Program-made: the position numbers and the translations under genes | The notes under the pieces: model-generated | What the model was told of the DNA's origin: nothing | What the model saw: the letters and a program-made list of their open reading frames with translations, nothing else | Database searches by the model: none | Shown: positions 1 through 4,619 of the stretch, piece after piece | Numbering within the stretch: position 1 is the first letter of the stretch | How the letters are laid out: the number at the start of each line of letters is the position of its first letter | DNA from: Bacillota bacterium | GTDB lineage: Bacteria; Bacillota; Clostridia; Christensenellales; SZUA-584 | DNA length: 6,683 nucleotides | Direction of reading: 5' to 3' | Assembly: GCA_023436525.1 (NCBI GenBank) | Contig: JAEZIW010000198.1 | Coordinates: 1-6,683, forward strand

Positions 1-85
1 GCAGCACCACAGCGATCATGAACAAAGAGAACAAACAAAGGATTATCTCGATGACAAGCACTAAGACACTCACAAAACCGTCCAT
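1..85 (-). CDS. secG: Probable SecG preprotein translocase subunit, N-terminal fragment
   Basis: Reading leftwards from the ATG at 85, the first 28 codons give MDGFVSVLVLVIEIILCLFS followed by LFMIAVVL, and the next codon starts with C before the window ends. This is a single hydrophobic segment directly at the N-terminus that ends in VVL. Bacterial SecG proteins have this architecture: about 75 residues, two membrane segments, the first ending in a VVLLQ-like motif. SecG associates with SecYE in the cytoplasmic membrane and assists protein export. A perfect AGGAGG (CCTCCT on the plus strand, 91-96) lies 5 bases before the start, and a good promoter lies just upstream, so a gene surely begins here. 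Its identity rests on 28 residues. Another small membrane protein is possible, because the second membrane segment and the conserved G-rich loop lie outside the window. Confidence 0.5.
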   Translation of the reverse strand, partial: MDGFVSVLVLVIEIILCLFSLFMIAVVL

Positions 86-115
86 TGCTACCTCCTAAAA
101 ATCTACAGCACGAGT

Positions 116-144
116 ATTCTAACACGCAAGACTTTAAAAAGCAA
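116..144 (-). promoter_or_regulatory. Sigma-A-type promoter of the leftward (secG-like) gene
   Basis: On the minus strand TTGCTT (139-144) and TAGAAT (116-121) are separated by exactly 17 bases. This predicts a transcript start near 109 and a leader of about 24 bases that includes the AGGAGG ribosome binding site at 91-96. The prediction is from consensus match only. Confidence 0.55.
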
Positions 145-146
145 GC

Positions 147-172
147 AAAAAATGCGCTCAAAACGGCATTTT
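147..172 (-). terminator. Weak intrinsic terminator-like hairpin, leftward
   Basis: AAAATGC (149-155) and GCATTTT (166-172) pair across a 10-base loop. Read on the minus strand, the hairpin ends in a run of six T, four of them inside the stem. Only two or three pairs are GC, so termination would be weak. It lies immediately upstream of the secG-like promoter, where no leftward gene is visible to need it. It may simply insulate that promoter. Confidence 0.3.
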
Positions 173-646
173 CGCGGACCAAGAAGACTGCCATTTTTCG
201 GCCAGAAAATCGTCTCAATTCACCTTTTATTGCATGAATCGCGGCGCAGATCGCTTATCTAAACTAAAAGATTGATCTAGCAAGAATATATGTCGATTTA
301 TTACTCATGACGGGCACGTCTGCCATTCTGATCTTTATGAATGAGTTCGAGGAAAACCTCTAAAAGTTTCATTTCAAAATACAATAATCTCTGAAATAAT
401 CGCTGCAGTATTATCCTGTTTGTTTTACTTTGCTTTTTTATTTTTTTGTGATTATTTTATTATAAATACTTTTTTCCTTAACCTTTCATTATTCTATAGT
501 CTTGGTAATCTTTATTAATGCTTATTAATAAATTCATTTGTCAGAGAAGAGAAGGTGGGCATTGGCGATAAACCACTGATTAAACAACTCTTTACGCTCA
601 AAGAATACCATCCGCATAAATAATCACAAGTCTGCTCTGTTTTTCA
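173..646. other. AT-rich intergenic region without a recognisable gene
   Basis: I read both strands here and found no open frame with a credible ribosome binding site. It contains a small hairpin with GAGG/CCTC arms and an AAAA loop (349-360), overlapping 4-base inverted repeats at 309-324, and a strongly T-tracted stretch (434-475). It also holds a direct repeat TTATTAAT at 512-519 and 522-529, and short GATC-containing repeats around 247-278. It separates two divergent genes and probably carries regulatory sites. A structured RNA cannot be excluded, but I do not recognise one. Confidence 0.5.
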
Positions 647-675
647 TTGTTTTGCATGCATGAATACAGTATAAT
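647..675 (+). promoter_or_regulatory. Sigma-A-type promoter of the CNNM/CorC gene
   Basis: TTGTTT (647-652) and a perfect TATAAT (670-675) are separated by 17 bases. This predicts initiation near 682 and a leader of about 72 bases before the TTG start at 754. It is the best promoter match in the left intergenic region. Confidence 0.7.
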
Positions 676-694
676 TCTTTTAAAATAAGCAATG

Positions 695-741
695 GGATCA
701 AAGCAGGAGCGTAGCCCTGCCAATTGGATTGATCCTTTTTT
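695..741 (+). promoter_or_regulatory. Leader hairpin with U6 tail, candidate attenuator or riboswitch expression platform
   Basis: GGATCAA (695-701) pairs perfectly with TTGATCC (729-735), which is followed directly by TTTTTT (736-741). Inside, GCAGG (703-707) pairs with CCTGC (716-720) around the 8-base loop AGCGTAGC. The two stems are joined by one A on the 5' side and eight bases (721-728) on the 3' side. This is an intrinsic terminator shape lying between the promoter at 647-675 and the GGAGG at 742-746. It could stop transcription before the gene or expose and hide the ribosome binding site. I do not recognise a known riboswitch class: it is too short for the yybP-ykoY manganese or M-box magnesium aptamers. 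Confidence 0.55.
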
Positions 742-746
742 GGAGG
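742..746 (+). promoter_or_regulatory. Ribosome binding site fixing the TTG start
   Basis: GGAGG sits 7 bases before the TTG at 754-756 and no alternative ATG lies nearby in frame. It directly follows the U-run of the leader hairpin, so the two elements are physically linked. Confidence 0.8.
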
Positions 747-753
747 TAATTCT

Positions 754-2097
754 TTGAACGACGGCAACCCGATATTCGGGCAAATCGTACTTCAGGTTGT
801 TCTCATATTCATCAACGCGCTCTTCGCGTGTGCCGAAATCGCCATCATCAGCATCAACGACAACAAGGTGGCCAAAATGGCGGCAGCCGGAGACAAGCGC
901 GCCATACGGCTCAGCAAGCTGACCGCGCAGCCCGCGCGTTTTCTCGCAACGATACAAATCGGCATTACGCTCGTTAACCTGCTCGGCAGCGCGTTTGCTG
1001 CACAGAACTTCTCGGATCTTCTGGCCGATGCGCTGGCCGGTATCGGCATCAATATTCCCGAGGCTGTGCTCGGCACCATCTCCGTTGTGATCATCACACT
1101 GCTGCTCACCTATTTCACCGTCACGCTCGGCGAGCTGGTGCCCAAGCGCATCGGCATGAAAAGGGCGGAGAAGCTGGCACTGTCACTCTCGATGCTCGTG
1201 TATATCATTTCCAAAATCTTTGCGCCCGTTGTCTGGCTGCTCACCGTATCCGCCAACGGCATACTGCGCATTTTCGGCATCAACCCACACGGCAACGATG
1301 AAGAAATCACTGAAGAGGAAATTCGCCTGATGGTGGACGCGGGCAGCGAAAAAGGCGCGATTCAGCCCGAGGAAAAAGATTTTATTCAGAATATATTTGA
1401 ATTCAACGATACAAGTGCCGATGAAATCATGACGCACCGCACCGAGGTTTCGCTGCTTTGGCTTGATGAAACAGACGCGCAGTGGGAGCAGACGATTATT
1501 CAAAGCCGCCACTCCATCTACCCGGTCTGTGCCGAAAGCCCCGACAACATTGTGGGTATTCTCTATGCCAAGGATTATTTCCGGCTTAAAGACAAGAGCC
1601 GTGAAGCCGTCATGAACACCGCGGTCAAACCGGCTTATTTCGTGCCCGAAACGGTGCGCGCAGATGTATTGTTCCGCAACATGAAAAAAAGCCGCAATCA
1701 TTTTGCGGTGGTGCTTGATGAGCACGGCGGTATGAGCGGCATCATCACGATGTTCGATCTTTTGGAGCAGCTCGTTGGAGACCTCGGGGACGATATCACT
1801 GTGCCAGTTGAGTCGCCGCTGATCGAGCGAATCGATTCCGGCACGTGGCGCATAAACGGCGCGGCCTCTCTCGATAAGGTTTCAAGAGAACTCGGTGTTC
1901 TGCTGCCCGAAGACGAGTACGACACGTTTGGCGGCCTCGTTTTTGGTATACTCGGGACCATCCCTTCCGATGGCTCAACGCCTGAGCTGGAGGAATTCGG
2001 GCTGACCATCAAGGTCACAATGATAAAGGATCATCTGCTGGAAAACGCCGTTGTGTACTTGGCTGGAAAAGCAGACGACTCTGAGCCCCTTGAGTAA
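754..2097 (+). CDS. CNNM/CorC (HlyC) family membrane protein with CBS pair, probable Mg2+/divalent cation exporter
   Basis: This complete 447-residue protein has the standard length of the family. The CNNM (DUF21) domain fills residues 5-175 with hydrophobic segments at about 9-33, 65-85, 103-125 and 140-165. It contains FACAEIAIIS (24-33) and the hallmark GELVPKR (126-132). An acidic linker (182-190) leads to a CBS pair: the first repeat covers about 222-275 with EIMTHR at 224-229, and the second covers about 285-345 with HFAVVLDEHGG at 316-326. A C-terminal CorC_HlyC domain (about 355-437) follows, with DTFGGLVFG at 390-398. Characterised relatives such as S. aureus MpfA and archaeal/bacterial CorC export Mg2+, with the CBS pair sensing Mg-ATP; the substrate here is inferred. 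The start is TTG, supported by GGAGG 7 bases upstream. The gene is monocistronic, preceded by its own promoter and hairpin leader. The older label 'hemolysin' for this family is misleading. Confidence 0.92.
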   Translation: MNDGNPIFGQIVLQVVLIFINALFACAEIAIISINDNKVAKMAAAGDKRAIRLSKLTAQPARFLATIQIGITLVNLLGSAFAAQNFSDLLADALAGIGINIPEAVLGTISVVIITLLLTYFTVTLGELVPKRIGMKRAEKLALSLSMLVYIISKIFAPVVWLLTVSANGILRIFGINPHGNDEEITEEEIRLMVDAGSEKGAIQPEEKDFIQNIFEFNDTSADEIMTHRTEVSLLWLDETDAQWEQTIIQSRHSIYPVCAESPDNIVGILYAKDYFRLKDKSREAVMNTAVKPAYFVPETVRADVLFRNMKKSRNHFAVVLDEHGGMSGIITMFDLLEQLVGDLGDDITVPVESPLIERIDSGTWRINGAASLDKVSRELGVLLPEDEYDTFGGLVFGILGTIPSDGSTPELEEFGLTIKVTMIKDHLLENAVVYLAGKADDSEPLE

Positions 2098-2110
2098 TTG
2101 TATAAGGCTA

Positions 2111-2139
2111 TTGACTTGAAAGGCTGTTCATGTTAAACT
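2111..2139 (+). promoter_or_regulatory. Promoter-like sequence just after the CNNM/CorC gene
   Basis: TTGACT (2111-2116) and TAAACT (2134-2139) are separated by 17 bases and point rightwards, 14 bases past the stop codon. The -35 matches consensus at 5 of 6 positions and the -10 at 4 of 6. Initiation would be near 2146. No plus-strand gene follows before the terminator at 2226-2249. Confidence 0.4.
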
Positions 2140-2145
2140 TTCGTT

Positions 2146-2250
2146 ATAAAGTTAGTCGCGGCTAATTTTAATCCATTGATTATAGTCAACCTCCGGAAAA
2201 ATCGTTTGTTTGTATCAATTCCAACAAAACCCCCAGGAAGGGGGTTTTTG
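2146..2250 (+). ncRNA. Candidate small RNA of about 105 nt
   Basis: A promoter-like sequence at 2111-2139 and a strong terminator at 2226-2249 bracket a stretch with no open frame. Near its 5' end is a hairpin with 9-base arms (2148-2156 and 2161-2169, two G-T pairs) and a CGCG loop. The middle is unpaired by eye and contains CCTCC (2190-2194), which is complementary to ribosome binding sites. C-rich unpaired motifs of this kind are used by several Gram-positive regulatory RNAs. The alternative is that this is only the 3' untranslated region of the upstream gene, with the first hairpin as a weak terminator. Confidence 0.3.
2226..2249. terminator. Strong bidirectional intrinsic terminator
   Basis: AAAACCCCC (2226-2234) pairs with GGGGGTTTT (2240-2248) around the loop AGGAA, giving five consecutive GC pairs. 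Reading right it ends in TTTTT, and reading left in TTTT. It lies between the convergent CNNM/CorC and bofA genes, only 8 bases from the bofA stop, and can serve both. Confidence 0.85.
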
Positions 2251-2256
2251 TTTGCT

Positions 2257-2532
2257 TCAGTATGCAATCAGCTTTAAAACAAGCAGCAGCACAATACCCG
2301 GCAGTCCGAAATATCCCGCAATCAGCGCGCTCAAGGGATTAACAGCAATCGTAATGCCGAAAAGGCCGCCGACCAAATTGAGTATCACCAGCAACAAGGC
2401 CCCAAGGCATCCGCTGATGATCAGCTTCATAATAAACTTAAGCGGTGCGATTAGCAGCCAGCCTGTAAAATAGAGCAGCGCGAGGCCCAGCCCGAAGAAA
2501 AGCACCACAGAAAAATCTATGCCAAGCCCCAT
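2257..2532 (-). CDS. bofA: BofA-family inhibitor of pro-sigma-K processing
   Basis: This complete 91-residue, strongly hydrophobic protein matches the roughly 87 residues of B. subtilis BofA. An N-terminal hydrophobic segment (about 7-28) is followed by WLLIAPLKFIMK (25-36), a second membrane segment with LVILNLVGGLFGI (48-60), and a C-terminal block reading NPLSALIAGYFGLPGIVLLL (65-84), the family signature. In B. subtilis, BofA sits in the forespore outer membrane and holds the protease SpoIVFB inactive until sigma-K is to be released. From memory of that system, its Asn48, Asn61 and Thr64 are important. Asn52, Asn65 and Ser68 here keep the same 13- and 3-residue spacings. The ATG is preceded by GAGGGG 8 bases upstream. 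A TATAAA lies at 2559-2564 on the minus strand, but no convincing -35 or sigma-E promoter was found. The gene converges on the CNNM/CorC gene. Confidence 0.88.
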   Translation of the reverse strand: MGLGIDFSVVLFFGLGLALLYFTGWLLIAPLKFIMKLIISGCLGALLLVILNLVGGLFGITIAVNPLSALIAGYFGLPGIVLLLVLKLIAY

Positions 2533-2606
2533 TGCCTTGCCCCCTCAGATCGTATCAATTTATACTATGCATCAAGGACGTGCGCTATTACGCAGCCAGC
2601 TCAAAC

Positions 2607-2672
2607 AAAGGCTCCGTCACGCGGCTGTCTCCGGCAGGCAATGATGAAGCGTTCGCTTTGTGAGCCTTTTTT
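2607..2672 (+). repeat. Long-range inverted repeat with T-run
   Basis: AAAGGCTC (2607-2614) and GAGCCTTT (2662-2669) are perfect complements and the right arm runs into TTTTTT (2667-2672). The 47-base interior contains a small hairpin, GAAGC/GCTTT around GTTC (2646-2659). It resembles a rightward terminator with an extended loop, but no rightward gene lies upstream apart from the convergent-side RNA that already ends at 2249. Its function is unknown. Confidence 0.3.
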
Positions 2673-2730
2673 ACACCTCTTCTAATCGCTAAGGCCTTTG
2701 AGCCTCGGCTTTACCCGTATTCTTTTAAAC

Positions 2731-2767
2731 AAAAAATCCGGCATCTGCGAACAGCAAACGCCGGATT
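2731..2767 (-). terminator. Intrinsic terminator of fba
   Basis: On the minus strand AATCCGGC (2760-2767) pairs with GCCGGATT (2735-2742), and a small CTG/CAG stem with a CGAA loop sits inside (2745-2754). The outer stem is followed by TTTTTT (2731-2736, partly inside the stem). It lies 15 bases downstream of the fba stop and fits as that gene's terminator. Confidence 0.85.
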
Positions 2768-2782
2768 ATGTTAATCAATTGT

Positions 2783-3712
2783 TCACGCTTTGCCAGCGCA
2801 GCCAAGCACAACTTCAATCTTGTGTCTGACCATGTCTTTAATCGCGCTGCGCGCCGGTTTCAAATACTGTCTCGGGTCGAAGTGAGACGGATTCTCGGCA
2901 AAGTATTTTCTGATTGTGCCTGTCATCGCAAGGCGCAGGTCAGAATCGATGTTGATTTTGCAGACCGCGCTTCTGGCGGCCTGACGCAGCATCTCTTCAG
3001 GAACACCCTGAGCGCCCGGCATATCTCCGCCGAACTTGTTGATCATTTCAACGAATTCCGGGATGACCGACGATGCGCCGTGCAGCACGATCGGGAATCC
3101 GGGCAGTCTCTTGGAGACCTCGTCAAGAATGTCAAAACGCAGCTGGGGCTCACCTTTGAATTTGAACGCGCCGTGGCTTGTTCCAATGGCGATGGCCAGC
3201 GAGTCAACGCCCGTTTTGCTGACGAACTCTTCCACTTCTTCAGGACGCGTGTAAGACGAATCCTCGGCGGAAACCTTGATGTCGTCTTCAACGCCCGCCA
3301 GACGGCCGAGCTCAGCTTCCACAACCACGCCGTGATCGTGCGCGTATTCCACAACCTTCTTGGTCACAGCGATGTTTTCTTCGAACGAATGATGCGAGCC
3401 GTCGATCATAACGGAGGTGAAGCCGCCGTCGATGCAGTCTTTGCAGGTTTCAAACGTATCGCCGTGGTCAAGGTGCAGGCAGATCGGCAGACCGGTGTCT
3501 TCGAGTGCCGCTTCAACAAGCTTTCTTAAATAGATCGGGTTGGCATACTGTCTTGCGCCCTTGGAAACCTGCAGAATCAGCGGTGCATTCAGCTCTTTGG
3601 CCGCTTCCGTGATACCCTGAACGATTTCCATGTTATTGACGTTGAACGCGCCAATGGCATAGCCGCCCTCGTAAGCTTTTTTAAACATGTCGGTTGTTGT
3701 AACTAATGGCAT
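2783..3712 (-). CDS. fba: Class II fructose-bisphosphate aldolase
   Basis: The 309-residue cytoplasmic enzyme cleaves fructose 1,6-bisphosphate into dihydroxyacetone phosphate and glyceraldehyde 3-phosphate in glycolysis, reversibly in gluconeogenesis. Every class II hallmark is present: HLDHGD at 80-85 with the probable catalytic Asp82 and zinc ligand His83, VEAELG at 131-136, GTSHGAFK at 177-184 with His180, and VLHGASS at 209-215 with His211. NIDSDLR at 254-260 binds substrate phosphate. The length is normal for the clostridial form. I start the gene at the ATG at 3710-3712, giving MPLVTTTDMF, because GAGGAGG (3722-3728) lies 9 bases upstream. A longer frame begins with a TTG at 3730, but that codon overlaps the ribosome binding site. 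The gene has its own promoter and terminator and appears monocistronic. A tagatose-bisphosphate aldolase reading is possible but less likely from the motif context. Confidence 0.96.
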   Translation of the reverse strand: MPLVTTTDMFKKAYEGGYAIGAFNVNNMEIVQGITEAAKELNAPLILQVSKGARQYANPIYLRKLVEAALEDTGLPICLHLDHGDTFETCKDCIDGGFTSVMIDGSHHSFEENIAVTKKVVEYAHDHGVVVEAELGRLAGVEDDIKVSAEDSSYTRPEEVEEFVSKTGVDSLAIAIGTSHGAFKFKGEPQLRFDILDEVSKRLPGFPIVLHGASSVIPEFVEMINKFGGDMPGAQGVPEEMLRQAARSAVCKINIDSDLRLAMTGTIRKYFAENPSHFDPRQYLKPARSAIKDMVRHKIEVVLGCAGKA

Positions 3713-3767
3713 ATGAAATATCCTCCTCAAATAATTGTAAACCGTTAAATTGCCCCTCTAAAAAGGT

Positions 3768-3796
3768 ATTATATATTAATTCAATGGTGAATTAAA
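3768..3796 (-). promoter_or_regulatory. Promoter of fba
   Basis: On the minus strand a perfect TATAAT (3768-3773) lies 17 bases after TTTAAT (3791-3796), a poor -35. Initiation would be near 3761, giving a leader of about 49 bases. The weak -35 together with the palindrome over it suggests a regulated promoter, although abundant glycolytic enzymes can also be driven by AT-rich upstream DNA, which is present here. Confidence 0.6.
3776..3795. promoter_or_regulatory. Perfect 8-4-8 palindrome, candidate operator over the fba promoter
   Basis: TTAATTCA (3776-3783) and TGAATTAA (3788-3795) are perfect inverted copies separated by ATGG. The element covers nearly all of the -10/-35 spacer and most of the -35 of the fba promoter, a classic repressor position. 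Its geometry resembles Rex sites (TTGTTAA-N4-TTAACAA type), but the sequence does not match that consensus or a CcpA cre site. The regulator is unknown. Confidence 0.45.
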
Positions 3797-3828
3797 GAAG
3801 AAATATTTCTGACTCTTTTATTTTTTAC

Positions 3829-3857
3829 AAAAATTCTTAGAAGAAGCTTATATAAGC
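3829..3857 (-). terminator. Weak AT-rich terminator after the ABC ATPase gene
   Basis: Read leftwards from the ATPase stop there are two adjacent perfect palindromes, GCTTATATAAGC (3846-3857) and TTCTTCTAAGAA (3834-3845). The second runs directly into TTTTT (3829-3833). Both have tiny loops and little GC, so the hairpins would be weak, but no better terminator is visible between this gene and fba. Confidence 0.35.
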
Positions 3858-3860
3858 AAA

Positions 3861-4616
3861 CTAAATCCCAGCCTCCCGCATTCTCTTCGTCACTTCTTTT
3901 ACTCTGCCTTCAATATCGCTTCCATCATACTTTGGCAGCTTCAGCTCGTTTATTAATTTACCATCACTCATAAAAAGAATACGTTCTGTTCTAGACGCAA
4001 CCTTAGCGTCATGGGTAACCAGCATCACCGTGACGCCATCCGCGTTGACGGCTGATAAAATGTCCATTATCTCCTGTGCAGTTTTAGAATTGAGTGCACC
4101 GGTGGGCTCGTCACCGAAAACAATCTCCGGACTCGACATGAGCGCCCGGCATATTCCCGCGCGTTGAAGCTGACCGCCGGAAACCTGTGTAACAGAGCGT
4201 TTTCCCAACTCTGCTATGCCCACTTTGTCCATCAGCATTCTCGCCCTCTCGTTCTTCTCCGCATGCTTCCTCTTGCCGTGCATTGATGGAAGAAGTATAT
4301 TGTCGAGTATATTCAAGTTTCTTAGAAATGTCGGCTGCTGAAAAACAAAACCCATTTTTTCTCTGAGCATATCGGCCCGTTCCTTCTCGCTGAGTGCCGA
4401 TAAATCTCTGTCGCGAAATACGACTCTTCCGCCGTCTGTGCCATCCATTCCGCTCAGCACAAACAGCAGCGTGGATTTCCCCGAACCCGAAGGCCCCATG
4501 ACGGAAATAAATTCACCCTCGTGAATATCTATCGTAACGCTGTCTAATACAATGTGTCTCTCATCCCCCGCACCGAACGATTTTACTATTTTTTCGCCGC
4601 TAATAATCTTCTTCAT
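3861..4616 (-). CDS. ABC transporter ATP-binding protein, MacB/LolD/BceA type
   Basis: The 251-residue cytoplasmic ATPase is complete. It shows Walker A GPSGSGKST at 41-49, a Q-loop FQQPTFLRNLNILDNI at 92-107, and the signature VSGGQLQRAGICRAL at 145-159. Walker B with catalytic Glu170 is IVFGDEPTGAL (165-175), and the H-loop THD has His202. The signature begins VSGGQ instead of the usual LSGGQ, a tolerated variation. DEPTGAL and NLNILDNILLP place it with ATPases that drive FtsX-like permeases of the MacB/LolD/BceA kind, which act as mechanotransmission exporters or extractors rather than importers. The ATG follows the permease stop by 3 bases. Its ribosome binding site AAGGAG is formed by the last two permease codons (Lys-Glu), so the two are translationally coupled. 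Substrate is unknown. Confidence 0.95.
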   Translation of the reverse strand: MKKIISGEKIVKSFGAGDERHIVLDSVTIDIHEGEFISVMGPSGSGKSTLLFVLSGMDGTDGGRVVFRDRDLSALSEKERADMLREKMGFVFQQPTFLRNLNILDNILLPSMHGKRKHAEKNERARMLMDKVGIAELGKRSVTQVSGGQLQRAGICRALMSSPEIVFGDEPTGALNSKTAQEIMDILSAVNADGVTVMLVTHDAKVASRTERILFMSDGKLINELKLPKYDGSDIEGRVKEVTKRMREAGI

Positions 4617-4619
4617 ATT

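Noticed and set aside
1..192. Minus-strand frame of about 64 codons starting at the ATG near 192, overlapping the secG-like gene in another frame
   Set aside because: There is no ribosome binding site, it reads through the secG promoter and ribosome site, and the composition is Cys-rich in the manner of random frames.
555..623. Short frame from a GTG reading VGIGDKPLIKQLFTLKEYHP, then HK and a stop
   Set aside because: The composition is protein-like, but only 22 codons long, with a stop shortly upstream and only a badly spaced GAAGAG as ribosome site. It is not enough for a gene call.
695..741. yybP-ykoY manganese or M-box magnesium riboswitch in front of the CNNM gene
   Set aside because: The predicted leader is only about 72 bases and lacks the conserved multi-helix junction sequences of either class; only the terminator-like part is supported.
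598..957. 119-residue minus-strand frame across the CNNM promoter and gene start
   Set aside because: It covers the promoter, leader and first 200 bases of a clear gene on the other strand, has no ribosome site, and its composition changes abruptly where it leaves the coding region.
2585..2700. Possible tmRNA, because a minus-strand frame ends in ELAA followed by TAA, like a tmRNA tag
   Set aside because: There is no tRNA-like acceptor or T-loop sequence (GGTTCGA type), the region is far too short, and no flanking helices were found.
2768..3529. 253-residue open frame on the plus strand opposite fba
   Set aside because: It lies entirely antisense to an unmistakable aldolase gene, lacks a ribosome binding site at its start and shows no recognisable domain. 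Long antisense frames are common opposite codon-biased genes.
3713..3730. Upstream TTG start adding six residues to fructose-bisphosphate aldolase
   Set aside because: The TTG and next codons are themselves the GAGGAGG ribosome binding site of the ATG at 3710-3712, and the family normally begins MPLVTT.
3776..3795. Rex or CcpA binding site at fba
   Set aside because: The spacing is Rex-like, but the half-sites TTAATTCA/TGAATTAA do not match TTGTTAA/TTAACAA, and there is no cre-type CG core. It is kept only as an unassigned palindrome.
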